From positions 1 through 31,813 of the forward strand of contig CAZTLA010000012.1 in the NCBI GenBank assembly GCA_964614365.1: a stretch of DNA of 31,813 nt. The letters run 5' to 3'. This document shows, piece after piece, positions 16,909 to 23,811 of the stretch (positions are counted from its first letter, which is position 1; every line of letters begins with the position of its first letter). Source of the stretch: JACQWR01 sp964614365 (GTDB lineage: Bacteria > Desulfobacterota > Syntrophia > Syntrophales > JACQWR01). A model generated the notes under the pieces. It was not told the DNA's origin. It saw only the letters and a list, made by a program, of their open reading frames with translations, and searched no databases. A program made the position numbers and the translations under genes.

Positions 16909-17532
16909 TCACTTCCATTCCAGTGTTGCCTTTCCCAGCACGCTCGTGAAGACGAGTTGAAGAGGTTTTCTCGGCGTGCCTTCCGCTTGAGCGTCGACCC
17001 CTTCGCCGGCAGGGAATTTGAGACGGTAGCATGAGCCGTAATATTTATGTACGTAAGGGTAAAATTGTTCCACGAGGGGAGTGACCTTCTCGATTCGTCT
17101 TATTTCCAGAGGGACAACCCTCTCACCCTTGCCATTGACAAGGAATACCTTCCAGATGGAATTTTGTCGGTCGAAATCGTTATCATTTTTTTCCGGCAGG
17201 TATGCATAAAAGAAAAATTCCCGATACGCTGATAGGGATTCCGTCTGGAGCGCTTCCCGTTGCGTTCTGTCCGCCTGGGTCAGACTGTATATCCGGTCAT
17301 ATTCCCGGAGATAGGCATTCTTGAAATCCTTCCCCTGGTATGTGGCGCTTATGGCGACCCTGGTTTCGAACTGGGAATAGACCGTTTCCGTTCGCGTCCA
17401 GATGTTGAGAACATCCCGATATTCTTTGGATATGCCCCGTTCCTCGACAATGCTGAGATAATCGGCAACGTGGCTGCAGCCCGTGAAGCACAAAATAAAG
17501 AACGATACGACAAAGCAAACTAAGGTATGCAT
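16909..17532 (-). CDS. Small predicted lipoprotein, function unknown
   Basis: The 207-residue product has a short hydrophobic signal (TLVCFVVSFFILCF) ending in a lipobox-like FTGC, so Cys19 is probably lipidated and the protein attached to the periplasmic face of a membrane. The Phe at -3 is unusual. The mature part is rich in charged and aromatic residues and predicted mixed alpha/beta, with no enzyme motif that I recognise. The start is well placed: GGAG lies 7 nt upstream inside purB, and the first 13 bp overlap the purB end, so translation is probably coupled to purB. I can assign no function. Confidence 0.7.
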   Translation of the reverse strand: MHTLVCFVVSFFILCFTGCSHVADYLSIVEERGISKEYRDVLNIWTRTETVYSQFETRVAISATYQGKDFKNAYLREYDRIYSLTQADRTQREALQTESLSAYREFFFYAYLPEKNDNDFDRQNSIWKVFLVNGKGERVVPLEIRRIEKVTPLVEQFYPYVHKYYGSCYRLKFPAGEGVDAQAEGTPRKPLQLVFTSVLGKATLEWK

Positions 17533-18830
17533 CGCGTTTCTCCAAATACCCGTCCAAAGATAAAATCCACCTGTTTTAAGAAATTTTCCACCTTAAAGAT
17601 ATTTTTCATGTCTTTGGGTTTCAGACGGGACATCACGTTCTTGTCTTTCAGGAGCAACTGTTTGAAATCGGCGCCCTGCTCCCAGGATTTCATGGCATTT
17701 TTCTGCACCAGGGCATAGGCATCTTCCCGGGTGGCGCCTCTATCGATGAGCGTCAGGAGAACATGCTGGGAGAAGATGACGCCGTGCGTCATGGAAAGAT
17801 TGGCCAGCATCCTTTCGGGGTAAACGATCAAATTGTCGACGAGTCCTGTGAACCTGTGCAGCATAAAGTCAAGCAGGATCGTCGCATCGGGCCCGATGAC
17901 CCGCTCCACCGACGAGTGGCTGATGTCCCGCTCGTGCCAGAGTGCCACGTCCTCCAGAGCGGCGACGGCGTAAGACCGCATCAGGCGCGCCAGACCGGAG
18001 ACGTTTTCGGACAGAACAGGGTTTCGCTTGTGCGGCATGGCGGATGATCCCTTCTGGCCGGAAGAAAAAAACTCCTCCGCTTCCCTCACTTCCGTCCTCT
18101 GGAGCAACCTGATTTCCTGAGAAAATTTGTCGAGGGACGACGCGATAATGGCCAGGGTGGAAAAGAATTCGGCATGGCGGTCCCGCTGGACGATCTGGGA
18201 GGACACGGGCGCCGGTTTTAAGCCCAGTCTGCTGCAGACGTGTTTTTCCACGTCAGGATCAACAAAGGAGAAAGTGCCGACGGCGCCGGAAATTTTGCCC
18301 GTGCTGACCGTTTCCTTCGCACGGATCATGCGTTCTTTATTTCTCTGCATCTCCTGATGCCAGAGCGCCATTTTCAGGCCGAAGGTAATGGGTTCGGCGT
18401 GGATGCCGTGCGTTCTGCCTATCATCAGCGTGTTCTTGTGGGTGAAGGCCTTCCTTTTCAAGACCGCAAGGAGGCGGTCGATTTCTTCCAGCAGGATGTC
18501 GGAAGCTTCCTTCAGCAGAACGGCAAATGAGGTATCGAGAATATCGGAGGAGGTGAGTCCCAGATGGATGAAACGGCTGTCCTCACCCACACATTCACTG
18601 ACCGATGTGAGAAACGCGATTACGTCATGCTTGGTGGTTTTTTCTATCTCTTCAATGCGCGCAACGTCGAAGGCAGCCTTCTTTTTTATGGTTGCCAGGG
18701 ACGTTTTCGGGATGATTCCTCTCTTCGCCAGCGACTCACAGGCCAAGAGTTCTATTTCAAGCCACGTACGGTATCGGTTTTCCGGTCCCCAGATGGCGCT
18801 CATTGTTTCCCGTGAATATCGCGGAATCAT
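17520..18830 (-). CDS. purB: Adenylosuccinate lyase
   Basis: PurB releases fumarate at two purine steps: SAICAR to AICAR and adenylosuccinate to AMP. The 436-residue product belongs to the fumarase/aspartase superfamily. It opens IPRYSRETMSAIW, has HLGLTSSDILDT and MIGRTHGIHAEPITFG, and carries the signature SSGQKGSSAMPHKRNPV with the catalytic Ser loop, followed by WHERDISHSSVERV. The ATG is preceded by AAGGAGAGGAA. No other purine gene is in the window. A candidate structured RNA lies about 90 nt upstream. The gene is followed by an overlapping lipoprotein gene. Confidence 0.98.
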   Translation of the reverse strand: MIPRYSRETMSAIWGPENRYRTWLEIELLACESLAKRGIIPKTSLATIKKKAAFDVARIEEIEKTTKHDVIAFLTSVSECVGEDSRFIHLGLTSSDILDTSFAVLLKEASDILLEEIDRLLAVLKRKAFTHKNTLMIGRTHGIHAEPITFGLKMALWHQEMQRNKERMIRAKETVSTGKISGAVGTFSFVDPDVEKHVCSRLGLKPAPVSSQIVQRDRHAEFFSTLAIIASSLDKFSQEIRLLQRTEVREAEEFFSSGQKGSSAMPHKRNPVLSENVSGLARLMRSYAVAALEDVALWHERDISHSSVERVIGPDATILLDFMLHRFTGLVDNLIVYPERMLANLSMTHGVIFSQHVLLTLIDRGATREDAYALVQKNAMKSWEQGADFKQLLLKDKNVMSRLKPKDMKNIFKVENFLKQVDFIFGRVFGETRCIP

Positions 18831-19146
18831 TTCCTCTCCTTCAAATCGGCTTATATATGACGCACTTACTTCTATTATGAGTCGTACCGTTAGTCAAGGA
18901 CTTTTCGGCGAACCGTGTCAGACAATGCCCCGTCCTCCGCCATAGGGCGAGGTTCTTCGCCCGGCAGTAAACGCTTTGCCCTCAGACATTGTCATGGGCG
19001 CCCGTTGCCCGGGAGATTCCCTTGTCCCGTTTATTAAAATTGCAAAAGGGACGATCTTGATATAAAGAAACTGGAATGTCCGCTTGGGAGCCCTCATGCC
19101 GCTCCGAAGCGGAAACATATTTTCAAGATCAATGGGTGATTAAGAC
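18831..19146. other. Divergent purB / membrane-protein intergenic region
   Basis: About 316 bases without a convincing gene. It holds the candidate minus-strand RNA fold at 18921-18993. It also has a possible plus-strand promoter (TTGCAA 19040-19045, 15-nt spacer, TATAAA 19061-19066) and a leader with two mutually exclusive stems: TCCGCTT/AAGCGGA (19079-19085 with 19107-19113) and CCGCT/AGCGG (19099-19103 with 19108-19112). A 66-codon frame on the minus strand (19118-18918) crosses these structures and looks non-coding. Confidence 0.45.
18921..18993 (-). ncRNA. Candidate structured RNA upstream of purB (unassigned)
   Basis: On the minus strand an outer stem joins 18993-18984 with 18921-18930: seven Watson-Crick pairs GACAATG/CATTGTC, then U-G, C-G and U-G. 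Inside, 18967-18963 pairs with 18941-18937 (one U-G), extended after a 3-nt bulge by a perfect 6-bp stem, 18962-18957 with 18950-18945. The wobble pairs would be A-C mismatches in plus-strand RNA, so the fold favours the purB direction. A TTGACT at 18897-18892 without a good -10 lies between it and purB. It could be a cis-regulator, a small RNA or a repeat remnant. No known family was recognised. Confidence 0.3.
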
Positions 19147-19449
19147 GTGATAAAAAAAGTCGTGCGACTCATTATCGGTTGGTTTTTCCTTGCCCTCGGC
19201 GTTATCGGTTTGTTTCTGCCCGTCCTGCAGGGCATTCTTTTTATTCTGGTGGGTATGATCATCCTGGCGCCTGATGTTCCCTTTCTCCACAAGATCCTTT
19301 GCAGACTGGAAAAACGCTATCCTGTACTATTCGAAAAGGCAAAAGGTTTGCAGAGGGATATTTCGACCTGGTGCAAAAAAAAATTACCGATGTTTGATAA
19401 ACGCGCGGAGGTGCGGGATCAGGACAATCATAAGGATGCGGATCAATGA
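19147..19449 (+). CDS. Small two-span membrane protein (PGPGW/DUF454-like)
   Basis: The 100-residue product has a basic N-terminus and two closely spaced hydrophobic segments, LIIGWFFLALGVIGLFLPVL and GILFILVGMIILA, followed by a charged cytoplasmic-looking tail with HKILCRLEKRYP. The GW-x-x-LG-x-x-G-x-x-LPVLQG pattern resembles the small PGPGW or DUF454 membrane families, whose function is not established. GTG at 19147 is the only plausible start, since an upstream ATG reads straight into a stop. The ribosome-binding site is weak. The gene ends 75 bp before the VCBS-repeat gene on the same strand and may be co-transcribed with it. Confidence 0.6.
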   Translation: MIKKVVRLIIGWFFLALGVIGLFLPVLQGILFILVGMIILAPDVPFLHKILCRLEKRYPVLFEKAKGLQRDISTWCKKKLPMFDKRAEVRDQDNHKDADQ

Positions 19450-19524
19450 ATCTTGAATTGTAGGTTTTTACATGCTAAAAGATTTTGCCACAATTGCAAC
19501 GGCCGGCACGAAGGAGAATAACAT

Positions 19525-21234
19525 ATGAAGAAGGCTTTAATGGTCATAACCGCTGTATTATTTTTGCTGTTTTCAGCGGAAGGGTTTTCTGGGGCCACGG
19601 ATAAAACGAGCATCGCCGTTCTTCCGTTCGGAGTTCACAGCGCGGAAAACATCGACTATGTGCGCAGCGGTATATGGGATATGCTTTCTTCCCGTATCTC
19701 CGTTGCGGAAAAGATAGACGTCGTTGCCAAGGACATCGTTGTTGACGCCATAAAACCTCTGACCGGGAAGGAATTAAGTCAAGCGGACGCGTATCGCCTG
19801 GGCCAGCAGATGAACGTGGATTTTATCGTCTGGGGCAGCATCACGAAAATCGGAAACAGCCTCAGTATCGATGGGAAACTGGTAGACGTTAAAACGAATA
19901 AGGCGGTAGTCACTGCTTTCGTGCAGTCGCAGGGCATGGATGATGTTATCCCCAAGATTAACGACTTCGCCCAGCGGATCGATTCCCATATTCTTGGTTC
20001 CATTCCCGCTGCCTTCGGGACAGCCGCGCCACCTGCCGCTGGTTCTGCCGATAACGCGACGACACAGGCGCCGTCGGTGTCGCGTGAAGCAGGAATCATT
20101 GCGGGCATGAGATCAAGCCGCAGAGGCACCTTTACCTCAGCGCCGATCAATGCCGATTTCATTAATTCCAGCGAACCCATCGACAGAAAGGGGTTCTGGA
20201 TGAGTCAGAAGTTTCCCATAACCGTTAAAGGCATGGATGTGGGGGATGTAAACGGCGACGGTCTCAATGAAGTTGTCGTGATCGACAGTCATGCCGTCAT
20301 GGTCTATCAATACCCAAAAAATGGAGGAGAGTTGGTGTTGATACAGACCATCCCCGGTAAATCCTACGATAATTATCTTTCCCTCGATGTGGCGGATATA
20401 AACGGCAATGGCATCAAAGAACTCATCGTCACCAGTATTAACCGCGATATCCTCGATTCCTTTGTGCTGGAATTCAAAGAGGGTAAATTTGTGCAGATAG
20501 CATCCAACCTGCCTTGGTTTTTACGGGTTATTACCGATTCTACGGGGATGCCGCTTCTGCTGGGACAGCAACAGGGAGTCGACCTCCCCTTCAATACGCC
20601 CATCCACGAGATGACCTGGAACAACGGCACATACAGGGCGGGCAGGAGGATGAGCATCCCCGAGGGGCTTTCCGTTTATGGTCTTACCCTGGATACGCTG
20701 GGACCGGGAACCAGTGAAAAAGTAATCGCCCTCGATGATACCGACTATCTCACTATCTACGAGAAAACGACAAAACCCATTTCCAAACTTGATGTCTTTC
20801 TCGGCAGCAAGGAAAAGATCTGGAAAAGCGATGATGTCTTTGGTGGGAGCAATGTTTCCATCGTGACCGGGAACGTATCTCCGGACACGAACATGCTTGA
20901 CAGTCGGGCATTCATAAGCCTGAGAATTCTTACGAACGATCTCAACAAAGACGGTAAAAGAGAAATACTCATCGTGAAGAATTTATCGGCATCGGGGCGT
21001 GTCTTGAAAAATTCAAGAATGTTTACCGCCAGCGAAATATATGATCTCGAGTGGGACGGACTCGGCATGCTGGAAAACTGGAAAACGAGGAAGATCAATG
21101 GTTACGTCGCCGACTACCAGTTCAAGGACATTGATAACGACGGGAAGAATGAGCTCGTGCTGGCCCTGGTTCTATCGGTGGGCATGTCGTTGCAGGAAAG
21201 AAGCGTGATCATTTTTTACCGGATGATCCAGTAG
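19525..21234 (+). CDS. Exported FlgO/TolB-N-like protein with FG-GAP (VCBS) repeats
   Basis: The 569-residue product starts with a signal peptide (KKALMVITAVLFLLFSAEGF, cleavage near SGA). Residues about 28-157 form a domain like that of FlgO/TolB-N proteins: SIAVLPFGVHSAENIDYVRS, ADAYRLGQQMNVDFIVWGSI. After an Ala/Pro-rich linker the rest resembles a beta-propeller with at least four Ca-binding DxNxDG-type loops: DVNGDG near 241, DINGNG near 289, DLNKDG near 471 and DIDNDG near 536. Such proteins act at the outer membrane or in the periplasm, but the partner is unknown. AAGGAG precedes the ATG. The gene ends 15 bp from the convergent MBL-GNAT gene. Confidence 0.8.
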   Translation: MKKALMVITAVLFLLFSAEGFSGATDKTSIAVLPFGVHSAENIDYVRSGIWDMLSSRISVAEKIDVVAKDIVVDAIKPLTGKELSQADAYRLGQQMNVDFIVWGSITKIGNSLSIDGKLVDVKTNKAVVTAFVQSQGMDDVIPKINDFAQRIDSHILGSIPAAFGTAAPPAAGSADNATTQAPSVSREAGIIAGMRSSRRGTFTSAPINADFINSSEPIDRKGFWMSQKFPITVKGMDVGDVNGDGLNEVVVIDSHAVMVYQYPKNGGELVLIQTIPGKSYDNYLSLDVADINGNGIKELIVTSINRDILDSFVLEFKEGKFVQIASNLPWFLRVITDSTGMPLLLGQQQGVDLPFNTPIHEMTWNNGTYRAGRRMSIPEGLSVYGLTLDTLGPGTSEKVIALDDTDYLTIYEKTTKPISKLDVFLGSKEKIWKSDDVFGGSNVSIVTGNVSPDTNMLDSRAFISLRILTNDLNKDGKREILIVKNLSASGRVLKNSRMFTASEIYDLEWDGLGMLENWKTRKINGYVADYQFKDIDNDGKNELVLALVLSVGMSLQERSVIIFYRMIQ

Positions 21235-21249
21235 GGATATACTGCACGC

Positions 21250-22635
21250 TTAGGATTCTTCATCCCGGTCCAGGTTCAGGTAGCAGATTACCCGCATATT
21301 GCCGCTGGGAAAATCATCGATAAAATCCCTCACGATGTGCCAGGGTTTAAAACCGTTTTTCATATAAAAACGAATGGCCGGGTCAAGGGCGAACTGACCC
21401 GGATCGGGGAACAGGTTCCGTGCAAAATACCCGTCTATGGCATCGCGGAACCGGCTGTTTTGAGGGACGTTTTCATGGGCATGGCCTTGGCTTCCGTTAT
21501 AGGAGGGCAGCCGGCTGTCTAAAAATACCTGGGTGATTTTTTCTTTCCCGATTTCCTCGAATGCCCTTTGCAGAAGCAGGCTTCCCACACCCTTCTCTCT
21601 CGCGGCGGGAATGATGCCTACATTGTAAATGAACGCGGAACTGCTTCTTGGCGGAGAGCAGGATGCGCAGGTGGAAAATTGTGCGAAGGTGCGGGGGAAA
21701 CTCTCTGCTCCGTCGGAAAGAGCAAAATCGGAATAACACCAGCCGATCATTCCGGAAAGTTTACCCTGCTCCACTCCGGCCAGCAGCCGGTGGCCGTGGC
21801 GCAACCTGGTGAGGATGGCATCCCTGCTCGCCTGCAGCTCCGGTATCCAGATCGCTTTTTCCAGCGCCTCTAACGTATCGATGTCTTTTTCATCCGGCAG
21901 CACGTAATCATCGATTTCAAAATCCACGGAAAATATCTTGAGCGCCCGGTCAAAATGCCCCCGTTTTCCCTCCAGGGCATTCGCCAGATAGGGGTTTCCC
22001 TCCCTTTCTGCGGCAAGGCTGTAGGGTGGGGGAGCCTGGTGAATTTCTGAGTAGTGCCCGGGATAGATATCGGTGCCGGCCGGCAGGAGCTTCAGGAGGC
22101 GGATGATCGTCTGGTAAAAGATGTTCCTGTTGCCGCCGTTTCCATAGTCGCTGCAACCGATATTGCCACCGAAGATTACGTCACCGGAAAAGAAGATATT
22201 CCGGTGGCGGTCCCAGAAGCAGACCGAATCGGTCGTGTGACCGGGCGCATGGATGACCGATAGCGTCGACTCGCCCGCGCCGATCACCGTTCCTTCCTCC
22301 AGGGGAAGAAGGTTGCCGTATCCCCGGGATGAGAGCGCCGACACGGCTGATGTATGAACGCCGATTGTTACGTCGGGAAATCGTTTCACCAATTCGGGCA
22401 AGAGGGAAATATGATCACGGTGCGTATGGGTAAGCAGGATGGTATCCAGCGTCAAATTCTTTTCCCTGAGATCAGGCAAGAGGGCTTCCGCCCCGATGCC
22501 GGCGTCGATCAGAATGCCGTGTCCGTTGTCGTCACCGGGAGATACCAGATAAGAAATATTGGGATTCCGGTAGGGAAAGGATCCCTTCGTCAACCATGGC
22601 GGCGGCGCCTGGTTTCGGTAAGCTTTTATCTGCAT
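21250..22635 (-). CDS. Metallo-beta-lactamase-fold hydrolase fused to a GNAT acetyltransferase
   Basis: ATG at 22635 (AGGGA 7 nt upstream) gives 461 residues. Residues about 1-240 form an MBL-fold hydrolase: HTHRDH at 70-75, PGH at 131-133, FSGD ending at Asp152 and YPGH ending at His194, which together make a complete binuclear metal site. Residues about 270-455 form a GNAT domain with the acetyl-CoA loop REKGVG (346-351) after YNVGIIPAA. A Cys-rich patch (STCASC, 321-326) lies just before it, and about 50 residues (376-420) are inserted before the final strand-helix. The substrate is unknown. It lies 28 bp after the radical SAM gene and is surely co-transcribed. The open frame above 22635 only overlaps that gene. 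Confidence 0.85.
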   Translation of the reverse strand: MQIKAYRNQAPPPWLTKGSFPYRNPNISYLVSPGDDNGHGILIDAGIGAEALLPDLREKNLTLDTILLTHTHRDHISLLPELVKRFPDVTIGVHTSAVSALSSRGYGNLLPLEEGTVIGAGESTLSVIHAPGHTTDSVCFWDRHRNIFFSGDVIFGGNIGCSDYGNGGNRNIFYQTIIRLLKLLPAGTDIYPGHYSEIHQAPPPYSLAAEREGNPYLANALEGKRGHFDRALKIFSVDFEIDDYVLPDEKDIDTLEALEKAIWIPELQASRDAILTRLRHGHRLLAGVEQGKLSGMIGWCYSDFALSDGAESFPRTFAQFSTCASCSPPRSSSAFIYNVGIIPAAREKGVGSLLLQRAFEEIGKEKITQVFLDSRLPSYNGSQGHAHENVPQNSRFRDAIDGYFARNLFPDPGQFALDPAIRFYMKNGFKPWHIVRDFIDDFPSGNMRVICYLNLDRDEES

Positions 22636-22663
22636 CGTCTTGTCCCTGTGTTCTTCGGGCCTG

Positions 22664-23659
22664 TTATGGATTCGCAGAGATTTCGAGGTGGAGCGGACAG
22701 AAATAATCCTTTTGCGGAGGATACAATTCACGCTTCTTCCTGATAATTTCCCGCATGCCGTCTTTCTTGATATTGCCCAAATCTTTGCGGTGGTTGACGG
22801 AGTAACAAAGCCTCGCCTGTCCGTCCACACCCAACAACACGCCCGCCATCCAGAAAAGACAGCCGCTGTCCGTGCGGAACACTTCTCCGCCCGCGGAATG
22901 CATTTCCGCGATACTGCGCATCAACGCCTCCTCAGCGGCCGTCGCGGCTATAAGGCTTTCCCAGCAGGCGCTTGCGGTGCCTATTTTCTCCGGGAAGCGG
23001 CAGGTGAACAACAGTCCTCGTTCAGAGCAGAAGTCTTCAATTTCTTCCAGACAGTCGAGGTTTGATTTCATGACCATCGTATTCACGGCGAGGTCGGTCA
23101 CGTAGTGTCCGTTGCGGGTGGTTATGTTCCCAAAACCGGCTTCCAGACAGTTTTCCACCCCGTCGAGCACCACCGGGAGCAAGCCCTTCGTGCCCGTAAT
23201 GGTATTGAATACTTCTTCCCTCGTGCTGTCCAGTGCCAGATATATGCTCGTGCCGTGTTCGTACAGGAATTTCGCCATCTCCCGGGTGAGAAGGGTCCCA
23301 TTGGTGAACACCAGCGGAATCATGCCCTCGGAACCGACTAACTCAATCAGTCTCTTGAAGTTTCTGTCCATCATGGTTTCGCCCACTCCCACCATGATTA
23401 CCGATTGGGCGCCCAGGGAGGATGATTCCCGGATCGCTTTTTCGTAGTTCGCAACCTCCATGCGCTGCCGCACGGCGCGACCCGCCTCCGTCCGTCCGCT
23501 TTCGTTGTAACAATAGATGCACTCCATGTTGCACCCCGGACCCGTCGTCAGTCCCAGGGAAAGCATCAAGCGGCGTTCGTTGTTCCCTTCCATGACGTCC
23601 AGGAACTGCTCTGCCGTGAAATCTCCATTGCCTCTCAGCATGATTAACTTTTCATTCAT
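22664..23659 (-). CDS. Radical SAM protein with twitch/SPASM-like C-terminus
   Basis: The 331-residue product has the radical SAM cluster motif Cys43-x3-Cys47-x2-Cys50 (GPGCNMECIYCYNESG), a GE motif in VGVGETMMD, and IPLVFTNGTLLT. The C-terminus has Cys267-x12-Gly-x4-Cys285, then LGNI and Cys321, fitting the CX9-15GX4C-gap-C pattern of twitch/SPASM auxiliary cluster domains. Such enzymes modify peptides or proteins or serve cofactor pathways; the substrate here is unknown. It is not NrdG, being twice as long and with different architecture. No precursor-peptide gene was found next to it. The promoter lies so close to the ATG that the message may be leaderless. Confidence 0.85.
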   Translation of the reverse strand: MNEKLIMLRGNGDFTAEQFLDVMEGNNERRLMLSLGLTTGPGCNMECIYCYNESGRTEAGRAVRQRMEVANYEKAIRESSSLGAQSVIMVGVGETMMDRNFKRLIELVGSEGMIPLVFTNGTLLTREMAKFLYEHGTSIYLALDSTREEVFNTITGTKGLLPVVLDGVENCLEAGFGNITTRNGHYVTDLAVNTMVMKSNLDCLEEIEDFCSERGLLFTCRFPEKIGTASACWESLIAATAAEEALMRSIAEMHSAGGEVFRTDSGCLFWMAGVLLGVDGQARLCYSVNHRKDLGNIKKDGMREIIRKKRELYPPQKDYFCPLHLEISANP

Positions 23660-23667
23660 ATGCCATC

Positions 23668-23695
23668 AATATAATACTCCATCCGGATGTGTCAA
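23668..23695 (-). promoter_or_regulatory. Sigma-70-type promoter of the radical SAM/MBL-GNAT unit
   Basis: On the minus strand, TTGACA (23695-23690), 16 nt, then TATATT (23673-23668). The expected start of transcription falls at about 23661, within a few bases of the ATG at 23659. The spacer contains the palindrome ATCCGGAT (23681-23688), a possible operator. Confidence 0.65.
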
Positions 23696-23757
23696 GGTGC
23701 AATGCGGAGTATCCCCTCTACCCCTCTCGATAATAGCATATCAGGAGGCAAGTGAGC

Positions 23758-23786
23758 TTGACCACAGATGAAAGGCTGCATATATT
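23758..23786 (+). promoter_or_regulatory. Sigma-70-type promoter for the DUF255 gene
   Basis: TTGACC (23758-23763), 17 nt, then TATATT (23781-23786), giving a transcription start near 23793. This lies downstream of the alternative start at 23752, which supports ATG 23812 as the real start. Confidence 0.7.
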
Positions 23787-23811
23787 GTTTATCCATAAAA
23801 AGGAGAACTGC

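Noticed and set aside
18918..19118. 66-codon minus-strand frame upstream of purB
   Set aside because: No ribosome-binding site, no homology I recognise, and it crosses the hairpins of the intergenic region. RNA structure explains the segment better.
22664..23659. Radical SAM gene as the NrdD activase NrdG
   Set aside because: It is 331 residues with an auxiliary-cluster domain, far longer than NrdG, and 11 kb from nrdD on a separate transcript.
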